From contig NSIP01000005.1 of NCBI GenBank assembly GCA_002737725.1, positions 62,001-126,000 of the forward strand: a stretch of 64,000 bases of DNA, in the 5' to 3' direction. The notes under the pieces were generated by a model. It saw nothing but the letters and a program-made list of their open reading frames with translations, did no database searches and was not told the DNA's origin. Below are positions 19,384 through 29,343 of the stretch, piece after piece. The position numbers were made by a program, and so were the translations under genes. The stretch comes from Rhodospirillaceae bacterium (GTDB lineage Bacteria > Pseudomonadota > Alphaproteobacteria > Rhodospirillales > Rhodospirillaceae). Numbering within the stretch: the first letter of the stretch is position 1; each line of letters starts with the position of its first letter.

Positions 19384-20313
19384 TTAACGAGTACCAGCGG
19401 CGGCGGCCACCTCAGCAGCGAAATCTTTCTCTTCTTTCTGGATGCCCTCGCCCAGACCGAAGCGAAGATAACCCGTCAGTTTAACTGGCGCGCCGATATC
19501 TTTGGCCGCCCTCTCTAATGCGGCTGAAACCTTGGTTTTGTCATCCATGACGAAGTTTTGCTCGAGCAGCACGACTTCCTCGTAATACTTGCGGATCCGG
19601 CCGACGACCATCTTCTCGGCGATGTCGGGGGTCTTGCCAGCGGCAATCGCTTGGTCAAGATAAATAGCTTTTTCGCGGTCCAGGGAAGCCGTGTCGACAC
19701 TGCTGATGTCAAGGAACTGAGGATTGGCAGCTGCCACATGCATGGCAATCTGTTTGCCTAACACCGTCAGCTGGGCGGCATCGCCAGTTGACTCCAGGGC
19801 CACCAGAACGCCGATCCGGCCCAAGCCGGGTTTGGCTGCCGTGTGGATATAAGACGCCACGACGCCCTGGCCAACAGACAAAGCCGCGCTGCGGCGCAGT
19901 TGCATATTTTCGCCGATGGTGGCGACCAAATGCGTGACTTGCTCGGCAACCGAGCGGCTCTCGCCAGGGTACGTGGTGGTCTTGAGCTTTTCGATGTCGC
20001 CCTTGGTGTCTAAGGACAGCTTGGCGCATTGATCCACAAAAGCCTGGAATGACTCGTTACGCGCAACGAAATCAGTTTCGGCGTTGACTTCGATGACCGC
20101 ACCCGAGGTGCCGTGCGTCGCCAAGCCCACGAGCCCCTCAGAAGCTACGCGCCCCGACTTCTTGGCCGCAGCCGAAAGGCCCTTCTTGCGCAGCCAGTCG
20201 ATGGCCGCTTCCATCTCGCCGCTGGTGGCAGCCAGGGCCTGTTTACAATCCATCATACCAGCGCCGGTCTTCTCGCGCAGGTCCTTCACCATTGAAGCGG
20301 TGATATCAGCCAT
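19384..20313 (-). CDS. tsf: Elongation factor Ts
   Basis: EF-Ts, 309 residues, the guanine-nucleotide exchange factor for EF-Tu. It has the N-terminal module with [19 protein letters not shown], then the core subdomains with [13 protein letters not shown], the Tu-contacting TDF motif. The length is normal for alphaproteobacteria. It is 103 bases downstream of rpsB, and the gap contains a GC-rich hairpin. Confidence 0.96.
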   Translation of the reverse strand: MADITASMVKDLREKTGAGMMDCKQALAATSGEMEAAIDWLRKKGLSAAAKKSGRVASEGLVGLATHGTSGAVIEVNAETDFVARNESFQAFVDQCAKLSLDTKGDIEKLKTTTYPGESRSVAEQVTHLVATIGENMQLRRSAALSVGQGVVASYIHTAAKPGLGRIGVLVALESTGDAAQLTVLGKQIAMHVAAANPQFLDISSVDTASLDREKAIYLDQAIAAGKTPDIAEKMVVGRIRKYYEEVVLLEQNFVMDDKTKVSAALERAAKDIGAPVKLTGYLRFGLGEGIQKEEKDFAAEVAAAAGTR

Positions 20314-20359
20314 GGTCGTGTCCTTCGAGTTCGTTTGTCGGTCGTCAGGAGGTTGATGT

Positions 20360-20388
20360 CACGGACCGCCCCAAGGGGGCGGCCCGTG
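20360..20388 (-). promoter_or_regulatory. GC-rich hairpin in the rpsB-tsf gap
   Basis: CACGG-a-CCGCCCC (20360-20372) pairs with GGGGCGG-c-CCGTG (20376-20388), giving a 12-bp stem with one internal mismatch. No T run follows on the minus strand, so it is more likely an mRNA-processing, stability or attenuation element than a plain terminator. Partial attenuation between rpsB and tsf is known in other bacteria; here it is inferred. Confidence 0.45.
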
Positions 20389-20416
20389 AGTCACAATGAT
20401 ATGAGCTGACGCGGGT

Positions 20417-21298
20417 TTAGCCTTCAGCAGGCGTTGCTGCGTCGTCGGCCTTCTTGACAGTCCGTGCGCGTGAACGCGGCTTTTTCACGACGACGGTTTT
20501 GTTGTCGTCGTCATCGGCGGCAGCGCCCTCGGCTGGGGCACTGGCGGGCAGCGCTTCGACGGGGGTTGCCTCACCCTCGCCGACGTCGACGCCAGCCGAT
20601 TTCATCTCATCTGAAATACCGCCCAGAACTGTATTGGCGATCAACTCGCAATACATTTTGATGGCGCGAATGGCGTCATCATTGCCGGGGATCGGATAGG
20701 TGATGCCGGTGGGGTCAGAGTTGCTGTCCAAGATCGCCACCACGGGAATTTTCAGAACGCGCGCTTCGGCAACGGCAATGGTTTCCTTGTTGGTGTCGAT
20801 GACAAAAATAATGTCGGGGCGACCGCCCATGTCTTTGATGCCGCCCAGCGCACGGTTGAGCTTATCGCGCTCGCGTTGCATGTTGAGCTGTTCTTTTTTG
20901 GTCAGGCCCGCCAGCTTGGTTTCGTTGGCGATGGCTTCGTCCAGGTCCTTCAAGCGTTTGATGGAATTCGAAACTGTCTTCCAGTTGGTGAGCGTGCCGC
21001 CCAACCAACGGTGATTGACGAAATACTGCCCGCAACGCTCGGCGTATTCCTTCACGATGTCCTGGGCTTGGCGCTTGGTGCCGACAAACAGCACGCGTCC
21101 GCCAGCAGCCACAACGTCATGAATGGCTTTCAGCGCGCGGTCCATCATGGGAACGCTTTGTTGCAAGTCGATGATGTGAACGCCGTCTCGAACGCCGTAC
21201 AGGTACGGCTTCATCTTGGGGTTCCAGCGACGGGTCGAGTGTCCGAAGTGAGCGCCAGCTTCGATGAGCTGACGTAGCGATGCCGTTGGCAACGTCAT
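20417..21298 (-). CDS. rpsB: 30S ribosomal protein S2
   Basis: S2, 293 residues. Core motifs are [19 protein letters not shown] near the start, [35 protein letters not shown] and [21 protein letters not shown]. After about residue 245 comes an acidic, then basic, Ala/Pro/Lys/Arg-rich tail ([20 protein letters not shown]) that E. coli S2 lacks; such tails are common in alphaproteobacteria. The open frame reaches 21373, but the ATG at 21298, with AAGGAAA upstream, gives the conserved N terminus. Confidence 0.96.
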   Translation of the reverse strand: MTLPTASLRQLIEAGAHFGHSTRRWNPKMKPYLYGVRDGVHIIDLQQSVPMMDRALKAIHDVVAAGGRVLFVGTKRQAQDIVKEYAERCGQYFVNHRWLGGTLTNWKTVSNSIKRLKDLDEAIANETKLAGLTKKEQLNMQRERDKLNRALGGIKDMGGRPDIIFVIDTNKETIAVAEARVLKIPVVAILDSNSDPTGITYPIPGNDDAIRAIKMYCELIANTVLGGISDEMKSAGVDVGEGEATPVEALPASAPAEGAAADDDDNKTVVVKKPRSRARTVKKADDAATPAEG

Positions 21299-21429
21299 GG
21301 GGTGGTTTCCTTTTCCGGTTCTGCCTCCGCGGGTGGGGAACCAGCCAGGAACTAAGAGTTCATTGGCCAGCACCGGATCGACCCTGGGAACACCCCAGAT
21401 GCCGTAAGCCCGCGTGTGGAATGAGCGGG

Positions 21430-21458
21430 GTTATATGGGGGTTGGGGGTAAAGCGCAA
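21430..21458 (-). promoter_or_regulatory. Possible rpsB promoter
   Basis: Read on the minus strand, TTGCGC (21458-21453) and TATAAC (21435-21430) stand 17 bases apart in the 247-base gap between dnaE and rpsB, leaving a leader of about 125 bases. The -35 is only a half match. Confidence 0.35.
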
Positions 21459-21545
21459 GGCGCAGCTAAAGGAAGGCCTAGAGGCCCCTTTTTTATAGTA
21501 TTTTCAGTAACTTGGGTGCGGAGCTTACAATTCTCTTTTAAATCG

Positions 21546-24500
21546 CTACTGCGTTTCGCGGACGTCGGTGATGCCTGGAATGTTTTTCAGGCCTGCCAAC
21601 GTTTTGGGCTGAATGGCATAACGGCCTGGAAGCACGAGCTCGACCATGTGGCTATTGGATCGCGCCGCCAAGGTGATGTGCCCATTGCCGCGTCCATCGG
21701 CGGCTAGAATGTCTTGAAGTTCTAAAACCGGTAGCGCGTTAGTAACGCTGAGCTTGAGGTTCTTCAGGCGTGCAGCGAGCGCCTTTTCCAGCGGATCAGC
21801 CCGGCTGCACAACAGCCGTATGCGCTCTTCTTCCATCTGTGCATCCATGGTGAGCAGCAAAGGTGCCCCAGAGTCCATCAGGTCGCGCGAAGCCGAAAGC
21901 ACCTCGGAGAACATGGTAACCTCAAAGGTGCCCGTATCGTCCGACAGCAACACAAAGGCATACTTGTTGCCCCGTTTGCCGACGCGCTCGCGTTTGGCCA
22001 CCACCGTCCCCGCCATACGTATGGGCCGACTACATTCGTTTGCCGTGAGATTGGGCAAGTCCTTGGCTTTGATGACGTTCAGCGAAGCCAGTGTACCCGA
22101 ATAAGCATCAAGCGGGTGCGCCGAGAGGTAAAACCCGATGGCCTCAAATTCGTTCGAGAGTTTCTCCATCGGTCGCCAGTCGGGGATATTAGATAGCGAC
22201 AGCTTCACCCCGCCATCTTCACCACCAAAGAGGCTGACCTGCTTGGAGGATCGCTCGCTCGATTTATGCTGAGCGAAGCGCATCATGGTTTCGGCACCAG
22301 CAAACAACTTGGCCCGGTTCGGATCGATGGAATCAAGCCCGCCCGCTTTGATGAGGTTTTCCAGCAGGCGCTTGTTGATCATGTTTCCGTCCAAACGCCC
22401 GGCAAGGTCCGAGATGGATTTAAACGGCCCGCGCTTTTCGCGCTCGGCCACCACGGCAGCCATGGCCCCCTCGCCGACATTGCGGATGGCTGCGAGGGCA
22501 TAACGGATCCGACTATCTTCAACAGCGAACGACACATCAGAGCGATTAATGTCAGGCGGCACGATGGGGATGCCTAAGCGCACGCACTCACCCTTGAAGC
22601 CAGCCAGTTTGTCGGTGTTGCTGAGTTCCAGCGCCATGGACGCGGCCATGAATTCCACCGGATAATTGGCTTTCAGGTAGGCGGTTTGATACGCCACCAG
22701 CGCATAGGCCGCTGCGTGGGATTTGTTAAACCCGTACCCAGCAAACTTATCGATGGTGTCGAAAATCTCAGAAGCTTTGTCGCGGTCGATGCCGCGCGCC
22801 GATGCGCCATCAACAAACGCGGCACGTTGCGCATCCATCTCGGACTTGATCTTTTTACCCATGGCGCGGCGCAGTAAGTCGGCGCTGCCGAGCGAGTAAC
22901 CCGCCAACACCTGAGCGGCCTGCATCACCTGCTCTTGGTAGACCATGATCCCGTAGGTTTCTTTGAGAATCGATTCCAAAGATGGATGCAAATAATCAAT
23001 GGGCTCGGTGCCGTGCTTACGGTTGATGAAGCTGGGGATATTATCCATCGGGCCGGGGCGATAGAGCGCAACCACGGCGATGATATCTTCAAACACGTCG
23101 GGCTTCAGTTTGCGCAGCACATCGCGCATGCCCGAACTTTCCAACTGGAACACCCCGCTGGCATCGGCCCGTGTGAGCATGTCAAACGTCTTGCGATCAT
23201 CGAGCGGTAAGGCATTCAAGTCGATGGGGATGCCGCGCTTGGCCAGCAGTTTAACCGCACGATCAAGCACCGTCAGCGTTTTCAACCCTAAAAAGTCGAA
23301 CTTCACCAAGCCTGCCGCTTCAACATATTTCATGTTGAACTGCGTGACCGGCATGTCCGAGTTTGGGTCGCGATAAAGCGGCACCAATTGTTCTAAGGGC
23401 CGGTCGCCAATCACCACGCCGGCAGCGTGCGTTGAGGCGTGGGCGTACAGTCCCTCAAGCTTCAGTGAGATGTCAAATAGACGCGCGACAGAATCATCTG
23501 CCGTGCGAAGGCTTTGTAGCTCGGGGTCAGAGTCGATGGCCTGCTGCAACGTCACGGGGGCCGCAGGGTTATTGGGCACCAGTTTGCAAATTTTATCGAC
23601 GTAGCCGAGTGGCATTTCCAGCACTCGGCCAACGCCGCGCAGCACAGCGCGCGCTTGAAGTTTTCCGAACGTGATAATTTGCGCCACGCGGTCGCGGCCA
23701 TATTCCTGCTGAACGTAGCGAATCACCTCGTCGCGTCTGTCTTGGCAGAAGTCGATATCGAAGTCGGGCATCGATACGCGCTCGGGGTTCAAGAACCGCT
23801 CGAACAGCAAGTTAAAGCGCAGCGGATCAAGATCGGTAATCAGTAACGACCAGGCCACCACCGATCCCGCGCCCGAACCACGACCCGGCCCAACCGGAAT
23901 GCCTTGCGCCTTCGCCCATTGAATGAAGTCGGCGACAATCATGAAGTAACCGGCAAAGCCCATTTTATTGATGACATCAAGTTCGTATGTCAGCCGCTCG
24001 CGATAGGGCTTGGCCGTGTGCGCTTGCTCGTCTGTCGTCATCTGGGGCTTAAAGACGATTGTACTCAGCCGCTTTTCCAGCCCCTCACTAGCCCAGGCGC
24101 GTAAAGCTTCCTCTTCGGTACGATCACCGGTTTTGGGTGAACGCGGTAAAATGGGCTTGCGCTCGTCGACCAAGAACGCACAACGCTGAGCAATCACCAA
24201 TGTATTCGCGATCGCCTCGGGGATATCGGCAAACAGTGTTTGCATGTCCGCAGCCGACTTGAACCGATGATGCGGCGTCAAGCGGCGGCGGTCGTTGACC
24301 GACACGAACGATTTGTCGGCGATACAAATCAATGCATCGTGCGCGCTAAACATCCCCTCGTTGGTAAAGAAGGCTTCGTTGGTGGCCACTAAGGGTAACT
24401 TATATTGATCGGCCAGACTTAACAGTGCCGCCTCAATGCGGTCTTCTGATCCCAGCCCATGTCGAATGATTTCGACATACAAACGCCCGGGATAAATTTT

Positions 24501-25004
24501 GATCAATCGTTCCAATGACGCTTCGGCTTTATCGCGTTGACCCTCGGAAAGTTGCCGACCGGCAGTTCCGGCTGGGCCAGCCGTCAGCGCAATCAGCCCT
24601 TCATTCGAAGCCTCAAGGTCAGCCCACGAGATTTGCGGCGTCTCGCCCGAATCAGTTTCCAAAAACGCTTTGCTGACCAGGTGAATGAGGTTGAGATAGC
24701 CCTTCTCGTTTTGCACCAAAAGTACCAGGGCGTCGGGTTCGGGCAGTCGTCCGCTTTGGCCATGTCCAGTCGACACATCATCGCGGCGCACTGCCAGCTG
24801 ACAGCCGATGATCGGCTGCACGCCTGCCTTCAGACAGGCTTGGGAAAACTCTAACGCGCCAAACAAGTTGCGCGTGTCTGTGAGGGCGACGGCGGGCATG
24901 TTTTCGGCCACGCACAGCTCGACCAGCTTGGGGATTTTGATGGCGCCCTCGGACATGGAATAGGCCGAGTGAACGCGAAGGTGAACGTAGGGCGCGAATG
25001 TCAT
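21546..25004 (-). CDS. dnaE: DNA polymerase III alpha subunit
   Basis: The replicative polymerase, 1152 residues, of the DnaE1 type. It has an N-terminal PHP domain (HLRVHSAYSMSEGAIKI, then LTDTRNLFGALEFS), a polymerase core with the catalytic acidic triplet region MPDFDIDFCQDRRDEVI, GPGRGSGAGSVVAW, GVFQLESSGMRDVLRKLKPD, a helix-hairpin-helix region and a C-terminal OB fold (IRMAGTVVAKRERVGKRGNK). The open frame begins at TTG 25034, but ATG 25004 fits the family N terminus. It follows the alpha/beta hydrolase after 83 bases and precedes rpsB. Confidence 0.96.
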   Translation of the reverse strand: MTFAPYVHLRVHSAYSMSEGAIKIPKLVELCVAENMPAVALTDTRNLFGALEFSQACLKAGVQPIIGCQLAVRRDDVSTGHGQSGRLPEPDALVLLVQNEKGYLNLIHLVSKAFLETDSGETPQISWADLEASNEGLIALTAGPAGTAGRQLSEGQRDKAEASLERLIKIYPGRLYVEIIRHGLGSEDRIEAALLSLADQYKLPLVATNEAFFTNEGMFSAHDALICIADKSFVSVNDRRRLTPHHRFKSAADMQTLFADIPEAIANTLVIAQRCAFLVDERKPILPRSPKTGDRTEEEALRAWASEGLEKRLSTIVFKPQMTTDEQAHTAKPYRERLTYELDVINKMGFAGYFMIVADFIQWAKAQGIPVGPGRGSGAGSVVAWSLLITDLDPLRFNLLFERFLNPERVSMPDFDIDFCQDRRDEVIRYVQQEYGRDRVAQIITFGKLQARAVLRGVGRVLEMPLGYVDKICKLVPNNPAAPVTLQQAIDSDPELQSLRTADDSVARLFDISLKLEGLYAHASTHAAGVVIGDRPLEQLVPLYRDPNSDMPVTQFNMKYVEAAGLVKFDFLGLKTLTVLDRAVKLLAKRGIPIDLNALPLDDRKTFDMLTRADASGVFQLESSGMRDVLRKLKPDVFEDIIAVVALYRPGPMDNIPSFINRKHGTEPIDYLHPSLESILKETYGIMVYQEQVMQAAQVLAGYSLGSADLLRRAMGKKIKSEMDAQRAAFVDGASARGIDRDKASEIFDTIDKFAGYGFNKSHAAAYALVAYQTAYLKANYPVEFMAASMALELSNTDKLAGFKGECVRLGIPIVPPDINRSDVSFAVEDSRIRYALAAIRNVGEGAMAAVVAEREKRGPFKSISDLAGRLDGNMINKRLLENLIKAGGLDSIDPNRAKLFAGAETMMRFAQHKSSERSSKQVSLFGGEDGGVKLSLSNIPDWRPMEKLSNEFEAIGFYLSAHPLDAYSGTLASLNVIKAKDLPNLTANECSRPIRMAGTVVAKRERVGKRGNKYAFVLLSDDTGTFEVTMFSEVLSASRDLMDSGAPLLLTMDAQMEEERIRLLCSRADPLEKALAARLKNLKLSVTNALPVLELQDILAADGRGNGHITLAARSNSHMVELVLPGRYAIQPKTLAGLKNIPGITDVRETQ

Positions 25005-25087
25005 GGGCCGATAATCCCACACGCAGCCGCCCAAGTCAGCGGTGCTGAAGATTTATCCACAAGAAAATCAGGCTTAGGCGAACAGAA

Positions 25088-25981
25088 TTAAGCGTCTAAG
25101 AACCCGCGCACGACATCAGCAACCTCAACGGCATGCGAATCCATCATGCCATGGGTGCGGCCAGGCAAATCGTGGATACGGCTTTTGGCATTCAGATACG
25201 GCTTGGCGCGCGGTGTTATCTCCCACAAATCATCCTGCGGGTTGAGAACCAAAATAGGCTGGGCCACTTGCCCAATGGCCGCCTTCAAGTCGTAGTTAAA
25301 AGCCGCTGCAAACCCCCACGAACTGGTGCGGTAGTGGCGCATCCGTTCGAGGCTGATGTCCCAATAGCGGTCATCTGTGGGCACGTCGGTAAACATTCCC
25401 TTCCCGTTCTTGCGTACGTTTTGCAGTGTGGTGTCGAGCATTTGCTCGAAGCTTGGCGCGGGGCGAACGTTGGACGCTCGTAATTTTGCCAGTTCCTCGT
25501 CCGTGAAGATTGGCGCTGAAATCAGTACGACTTTGCGAATGCGCTTAGGGAAAGTTTTAGCCATCTCAATCGCGGTAAACGAGCCGGTGTGATAGCCCAT
25601 GATATCGGTTTGCGTGATGTTCATCTCGTCCATAAACTTGATGATCGCGCGACCAAAATCGGGAATCTGCACGGGCTGGGGCGGCTTTTCGGAGCTGCCA
25701 TAGCCGGGCGTATCGGGCGCAAAGGCATTACGATCTTTGCCCATCTCTTCGATCCAATTCTCGTAGAGAATTCCCGACAGCGGACTGGCGTGCAAACACA
25801 CCAATGGAGTTTTCGTGGCCTTTGCAGGCTTTACGTAACGATAATGAATTTGGCCATAGGGCCCGTCGACATAGGCGCGCTTAAATTTAGCTGTTGGGGC
25901 GTTATCAGCTTTTGCCGATGTGGCTGCAAGGGCGGCCACAACTGTGCTTGCCGCCATGAGTGTCCGTCGATCCATCGCCAT
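25088..25981 (-). CDS. Exported alpha/beta-hydrolase-fold protein with His at the nucleophile position
   Basis: A 297-residue alpha/beta hydrolase fold protein with a twin-arginine leader (MDRRTLMAASTVVAALAATS, then AKAD). The oxyanion region is LVCLHASPLSG, followed by TPGYGSSEKP. The nucleophile elbow, normally GxSxG, reads GYHTG with His131 in the catalytic place. The acid (NPQDDLWE) and histidine (GRTHGMMDSH) loops are present. I recall GYHTG/GxHTG variants in poorly characterised members of the family; whether they are hydrolases is not known to me. I chose ATG 25981; GTGs at 25990 and 25987 are alternatives. It follows lolD by 10 bases, so it rides on the lol transcript. Confidence 0.8.
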   Translation of the reverse strand: MAMDRRTLMAASTVVAALAATSAKADNAPTAKFKRAYVDGPYGQIHYRYVKPAKATKTPLVCLHASPLSGILYENWIEEMGKDRNAFAPDTPGYGSSEKPPQPVQIPDFGRAIIKFMDEMNITQTDIMGYHTGSFTAIEMAKTFPKRIRKVVLISAPIFTDEELAKLRASNVRPAPSFEQMLDTTLQNVRKNGKGMFTDVPTDDRYWDISLERMRHYRTSSWGFAAAFNYDLKAAIGQVAQPILVLNPQDDLWEITPRAKPYLNAKSRIHDLPGRTHGMMDSHAVEVADVVRGFLDA

Positions 25982-25991
25982 CAGCACCACC

Positions 25992-26669
25992 TTAAGCTTG
26001 AACTAAAACTCCGTGCTCCATTCGCACCGTGCGGTCCATGCGCGCTGCCAGTGCCGGATTATGCGTCGCAATCAGCGCCGCTAAACCCTGATTTTTTGCC
26101 AACGACACAAGCTGCGCAAACACGCCATCGGCCGTATCGGGGTCGAGGTTGCCGGTCGGCTCATCGGCTAACAGAACCGTGGGTGAATTCGCCAAGGCAC
26201 GCCCAATGGCGACACGCTGTTGTTCGCCGCCTGATAATTGCCCAGGGCGATGGTCCGCGCGGTCCGCAAGACCCATCTGTGTCAGTAACTGACGGCCACG
26301 TGTTTGTGCATCAGCTTTGGATTTTCCCGCAATCATCTGCGGCACGACGATGTTCTCGAGCGCGGTGAATTCGGGCAATAGGTGATGGAACTGATAGACG
26401 AAGCCTAAGTGTGTTCGGCGCAATTCCGTACGCCGTTCATCATCAAGCCCGCCACAGTCTTCACCATCCAGCATGACCTGACCCTGATCGGACTTCTCGA
26501 GAAGTCCGGCGATATGGAGCAATGTTGACTTGCCGGCTCCCGACGGACCCACCAGCGCCACGACTTCGCCGCGCGCAACATTCAAGTTCAACCCGCGCAA
26601 CACATGCAAGTAGGCCGCACCTTGCTGAAAACTACGATGAACGCCACTGAGTGATAGACCCGATGACAT
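25992..26669 (-). CDS. lolD: Lipoprotein-releasing ABC transporter ATP-binding protein
   Basis: LolD, 225 residues, powers release of outer-membrane lipoproteins from the inner membrane to LolA. It has Walker A GPSGAGKSTLL, Q-loop region FVYQFHHLLPEFTALENI (the LolD/MacB subfamily), signature LSGGEQQRVAIGRAL, Walker B TVLLADEPTGNLD and the switch His in IATHNPALAARM. I start at ATG 26669, 4 bases after the lolC stop; the open frame to 26756 lies inside lolC. Confidence 0.94.
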   Translation of the reverse strand: MSSGLSLSGVHRSFQQGAAYLHVLRGLNLNVARGEVVALVGPSGAGKSTLLHIAGLLEKSDQGQVMLDGEDCGGLDDERRTELRRTHLGFVYQFHHLLPEFTALENIVVPQMIAGKSKADAQTRGRQLLTQMGLADRADHRPGQLSGGEQQRVAIGRALANSPTVLLADEPTGNLDPDTADGVFAQLVSLAKNQGLAALIATHNPALAARMDRTVRMEHGVLVQA

Positions 26670-26673
26670 GTGA

Positions 26674-27921
26674 CTACTCGTACCGCAGCGCATCGACAGG
26701 GTCAGTCCGCGCCGCCCGCCAAGATGGGTAGAGCGTCGCCCCAAACGACAACACAAGCGACATCGCCAACACCGACAGCGTTTCAGTCCAATCCATCTCA
26801 GCGGGCATTTTGGTGAGATAATAAATTTCAGGCGAGAACAAATCAGTGCCCGTCAGCACGCTGAGAGCTTGACGGATGGACTCAATATTCTCGCATACCA
26901 AAATGCCAAGGCCAAAACCGAGCATGGTTCCGACAAAGCCAATGCTGGCCCCGGCCATGAAAAAGATGCGCATGATCATCCCGCGCGTCGCGCCCATGGT
27001 GCGCAGGATGGCGATATCTCGCCCCTTGTCTTTCACCAACATGATCAGGCCGGAGATGATATTAAACGCAGCGACGATGATGATCAGCGTCAGAATCATA
27101 AACATGACATTGCGTTCAACCTGAAGCGCATTGAAGAATGGGCCGTTTGTCTGCTCCCAACTCAGCACGCGCGTGTCAGGCCCGCTGAGTTGCTGCACCT
27201 CGCGCGCGATATTGCGGGCCATGTCGGGGTTTTGAACGTGAATCTCAAGGTTGGTGACCGAGTCAGGGAACTTAAAATAGCGCTGAGCCAAAGGCAGCGG
27301 CATAAACACGACCGAACTATCAAAGTCACTCATGCCGACATTGAAGATCGCGGCAATCTTGAAGGTTTGCAGGCGCGGCACCGCGCCAAAGGCCGTCACG
27401 TTTCCTTTAGGTGCCAGAAGCGTTAAATCAGAGCCGACGCTGAGATTAAATTTCTCGGCAAAGCGCGAGCCCACTGCAACCCCGTCACCGTCTGTGAATC
27501 CAGCAAGTGTACCGTCCAGGAGCGTATCGGCGATCCAGCGGCGTTGCAGAAGGTCGACGCCACGCACACCCTTCACCAGCGCGCCCGAGGATCGCCCCTG
27601 CCCCGTGGCCATCACCTGCCCCTCGATCAAGGGCACAGCAGAGGTGACTCCCGGAATGTTTTTCAACTTGGCCACAAGATCATCAAAATGATCTAGCGCA
27701 TAGGTGCGCCCCGATACATCGATATGCCCACTGACCCCCAGAATGCGACTCATCATGTCTTGGCGAAAGCCGTTCATGACCGCCATGACAATAATCAGCG
27801 TTGCAACACCCAGCGCAATACCAACAAACGAAAACCCGGCAATGACAGACACAAAACCATCACGTCGACGCGACCGTAAGTAGCGCCCCGCGACCATGCG
27901 TTCAAAAGCCGAGAAAATCAT
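26674..27921 (-). CDS. lolC: Lipoprotein-releasing ABC transporter permease (LolC/LolE family)
   Basis: A 415-residue MacB/LolC-type permease. One N-terminal membrane helix (VSVIAGFSFVGIALGVATLI) is followed by a large periplasmic domain (about 50-260) and three C-terminal helices with FNIISGLIMLVKDKGRDIAI and LRTMGATRG. Alphaproteobacteria usually have a single LolC/E-type permease forming a homodimer with LolD, so I use lolC for a gene that could equally be called lolE. It is 18 bases after proS. Confidence 0.92.
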   Translation of the reverse strand: MIFSAFERMVAGRYLRSRRRDGFVSVIAGFSFVGIALGVATLIIVMAVMNGFRQDMMSRILGVSGHIDVSGRTYALDHFDDLVAKLKNIPGVTSAVPLIEGQVMATGQGRSSGALVKGVRGVDLLQRRWIADTLLDGTLAGFTDGDGVAVGSRFAEKFNLSVGSDLTLLAPKGNVTAFGAVPRLQTFKIAAIFNVGMSDFDSSVVFMPLPLAQRYFKFPDSVTNLEIHVQNPDMARNIAREVQQLSGPDTRVLSWEQTNGPFFNALQVERNVMFMILTLIIIVAAFNIISGLIMLVKDKGRDIAILRTMGATRGMIMRIFFMAGASIGFVGTMLGFGLGILVCENIESIRQALSVLTGTDLFSPEIYYLTKMPAEMDWTETLSVLAMSLVLSFGATLYPSWRAARTDPVDALRYE

Positions 27922-27939
27922 GCGCGTGATCTGCCGATT

Positions 27940-29250
27940 TTAAGTCGTGAGTTTTTGCAAAACTGCATCAATGGAAAGTTCTTCGCGCACGCCGGTTGCG
28001 CGGCGCTTGAGTTCGATCTGGCCTTTCGCAAGGCCCTTGGGTCCGATCACCACATGCCAAGGTAAACCGATCAGGTCCATGTTGGCGAATTTGACGCCCG
28101 GGCGCTCATCGCGATCATCGTACAGCACGCTCACCCCCGCTGTGTTCAACTTGGCATAAAGATCTTCACATTCCGCGTCACACGCTGCATCGCCGGTCTT
28201 GAGATTAATCAGCCCCACGCAGTATGGCGCAACGGCATCGGGCCAAATGATTCCTGCGTCGTCATGGCTGGCCTCGATAATTGCGCCCGCCAACCGCGAG
28301 ACGCCAATCCCATAGGAGCCCATCATGGGGGTAATGCTGGTGCCATCTGGCCCGGCCACGGTCGCCTTCATGGCGTCTGAATACTTGGCGCCGAAGTGGA
28401 AGATATGCCCGACTTCAATCCCGCGCGCCGACACGAGATCGCTCCCAAGTTGCGCTGCGATGGCCGCATCATGCTTTTCTTCGGTGGCGGCATAAAGGCT
28501 GGTCCAATCATCAACGATCGATTGCAGATCACCTTCATAGCTCACATTTTCAGGGGCTGGCTTTTCAAGCAGGCCCTTGTGACAAAACACCGCGCTTTCG
28601 CCGGTTTCGGCCAACACAATAAATTCATGACTCATGTCACCGCCGATGGGTCCACTATCAGCCTTCATCGGGATTGCTTTTAAGCCCATGCGAGCGAAGG
28701 TACGTAAGTAGGCCACAAACATTTGGTTATAGGAATGCTTTGAGCGCGCGAAGTCCGTATCGAACGAATAAGCATCCTTCATCAAAAACTCGCGCCCGCG
28801 CATCACGCCAAACCGAGGACGCACTTCGTCGCGAAATTTCCAGTGAATCTGATACAGATTCATCGGCAAGTCGCGGTAGCTCTTCACGTTATTACGGAAG
28901 ATATCGGTCACAACCTCTTCGTGGGTGGGGCCGTACAACATATCGCGATCATGCCGGTCTTTAATGCGCAGCATCTCGGGCCCGTAGTCGTCGTAACGGC
29001 CGCTTTCTTTCCATAGCTCGCCCGACTGAATGGTCGGCATGATAATTTCCTGGGCGCCAGCCGCGTTTTGCTCATCGCGCACAATCTGCGCGATGTTTTG
29101 CAGCACCCGCGTGCCCATGGGCAGCCAGTTATAAATACCCGCCGCGTGCTGACGGATCATGCCAGCGCGCAGCATCAGTCGATGCGAGATGATCTGGGCT
29201 TCGGCGGGGTTTTCTTTGAGGGTGGGCAGGAAAAAGCGCGACAGGCGCAT
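27940..29250 (-). CDS. proS: Proline--tRNA ligase (short form without editing insertion)
   Basis: A class II synthetase of 436 residues. It has motif 1 and 2 regions with [20 protein letters not shown] and [21 protein letters not shown], motif 3 [10 protein letters not shown], and a C-terminal anticodon-binding domain. Bacterial ProRS is usually about 570 residues with an editing insertion between motifs 2 and 3; this copy lacks it, the form typical of alphaproteobacteria, where editing is left to separate proteins. It lies between the exported hypothetical gene and lolC. Confidence 0.95.
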   Translation of the reverse strand: MRLSRFFLPTLKENPAEAQIISHRLMLRAGMIRQHAAGIYNWLPMGTRVLQNIAQIVRDEQNAAGAQEIIMPTIQSGELWKESGRYDDYGPEMLRIKDRHDRDMLYGPTHEEVVTDIFRNNVKSYRDLPMNLYQIHWKFRDEVRPRFGVMRGREFLMKDAYSFDTDFARSKHSYNQMFVAYLRTFARMGLKAIPMKADSGPIGGDMSHEFIVLAETGESAVFCHKGLLEKPAPENVSYEGDLQSIVDDWTSLYAATEEKHDAAIAAQLGSDLVSARGIEVGHIFHFGAKYSDAMKATVAGPDGTSITPMMGSYGIGVSRLAGAIIEASHDDAGIIWPDAVAPYCVGLINLKTGDAACDAECEDLYAKLNTAGVSVLYDDRDERPGVKFANMDLIGLPWHVVIGPKGLAKGQIELKRRATGVREELSIDAVLQKLTT

Positions 29251-29343
29251 GACTCAAAAGTCCTTAACAGTCCAAAATAAATACCATCTTCGCTCGGACA
29301 TTAGGCGAAGCCTGCCCTCGGTGCAACGTGACTTAACCCAGGA

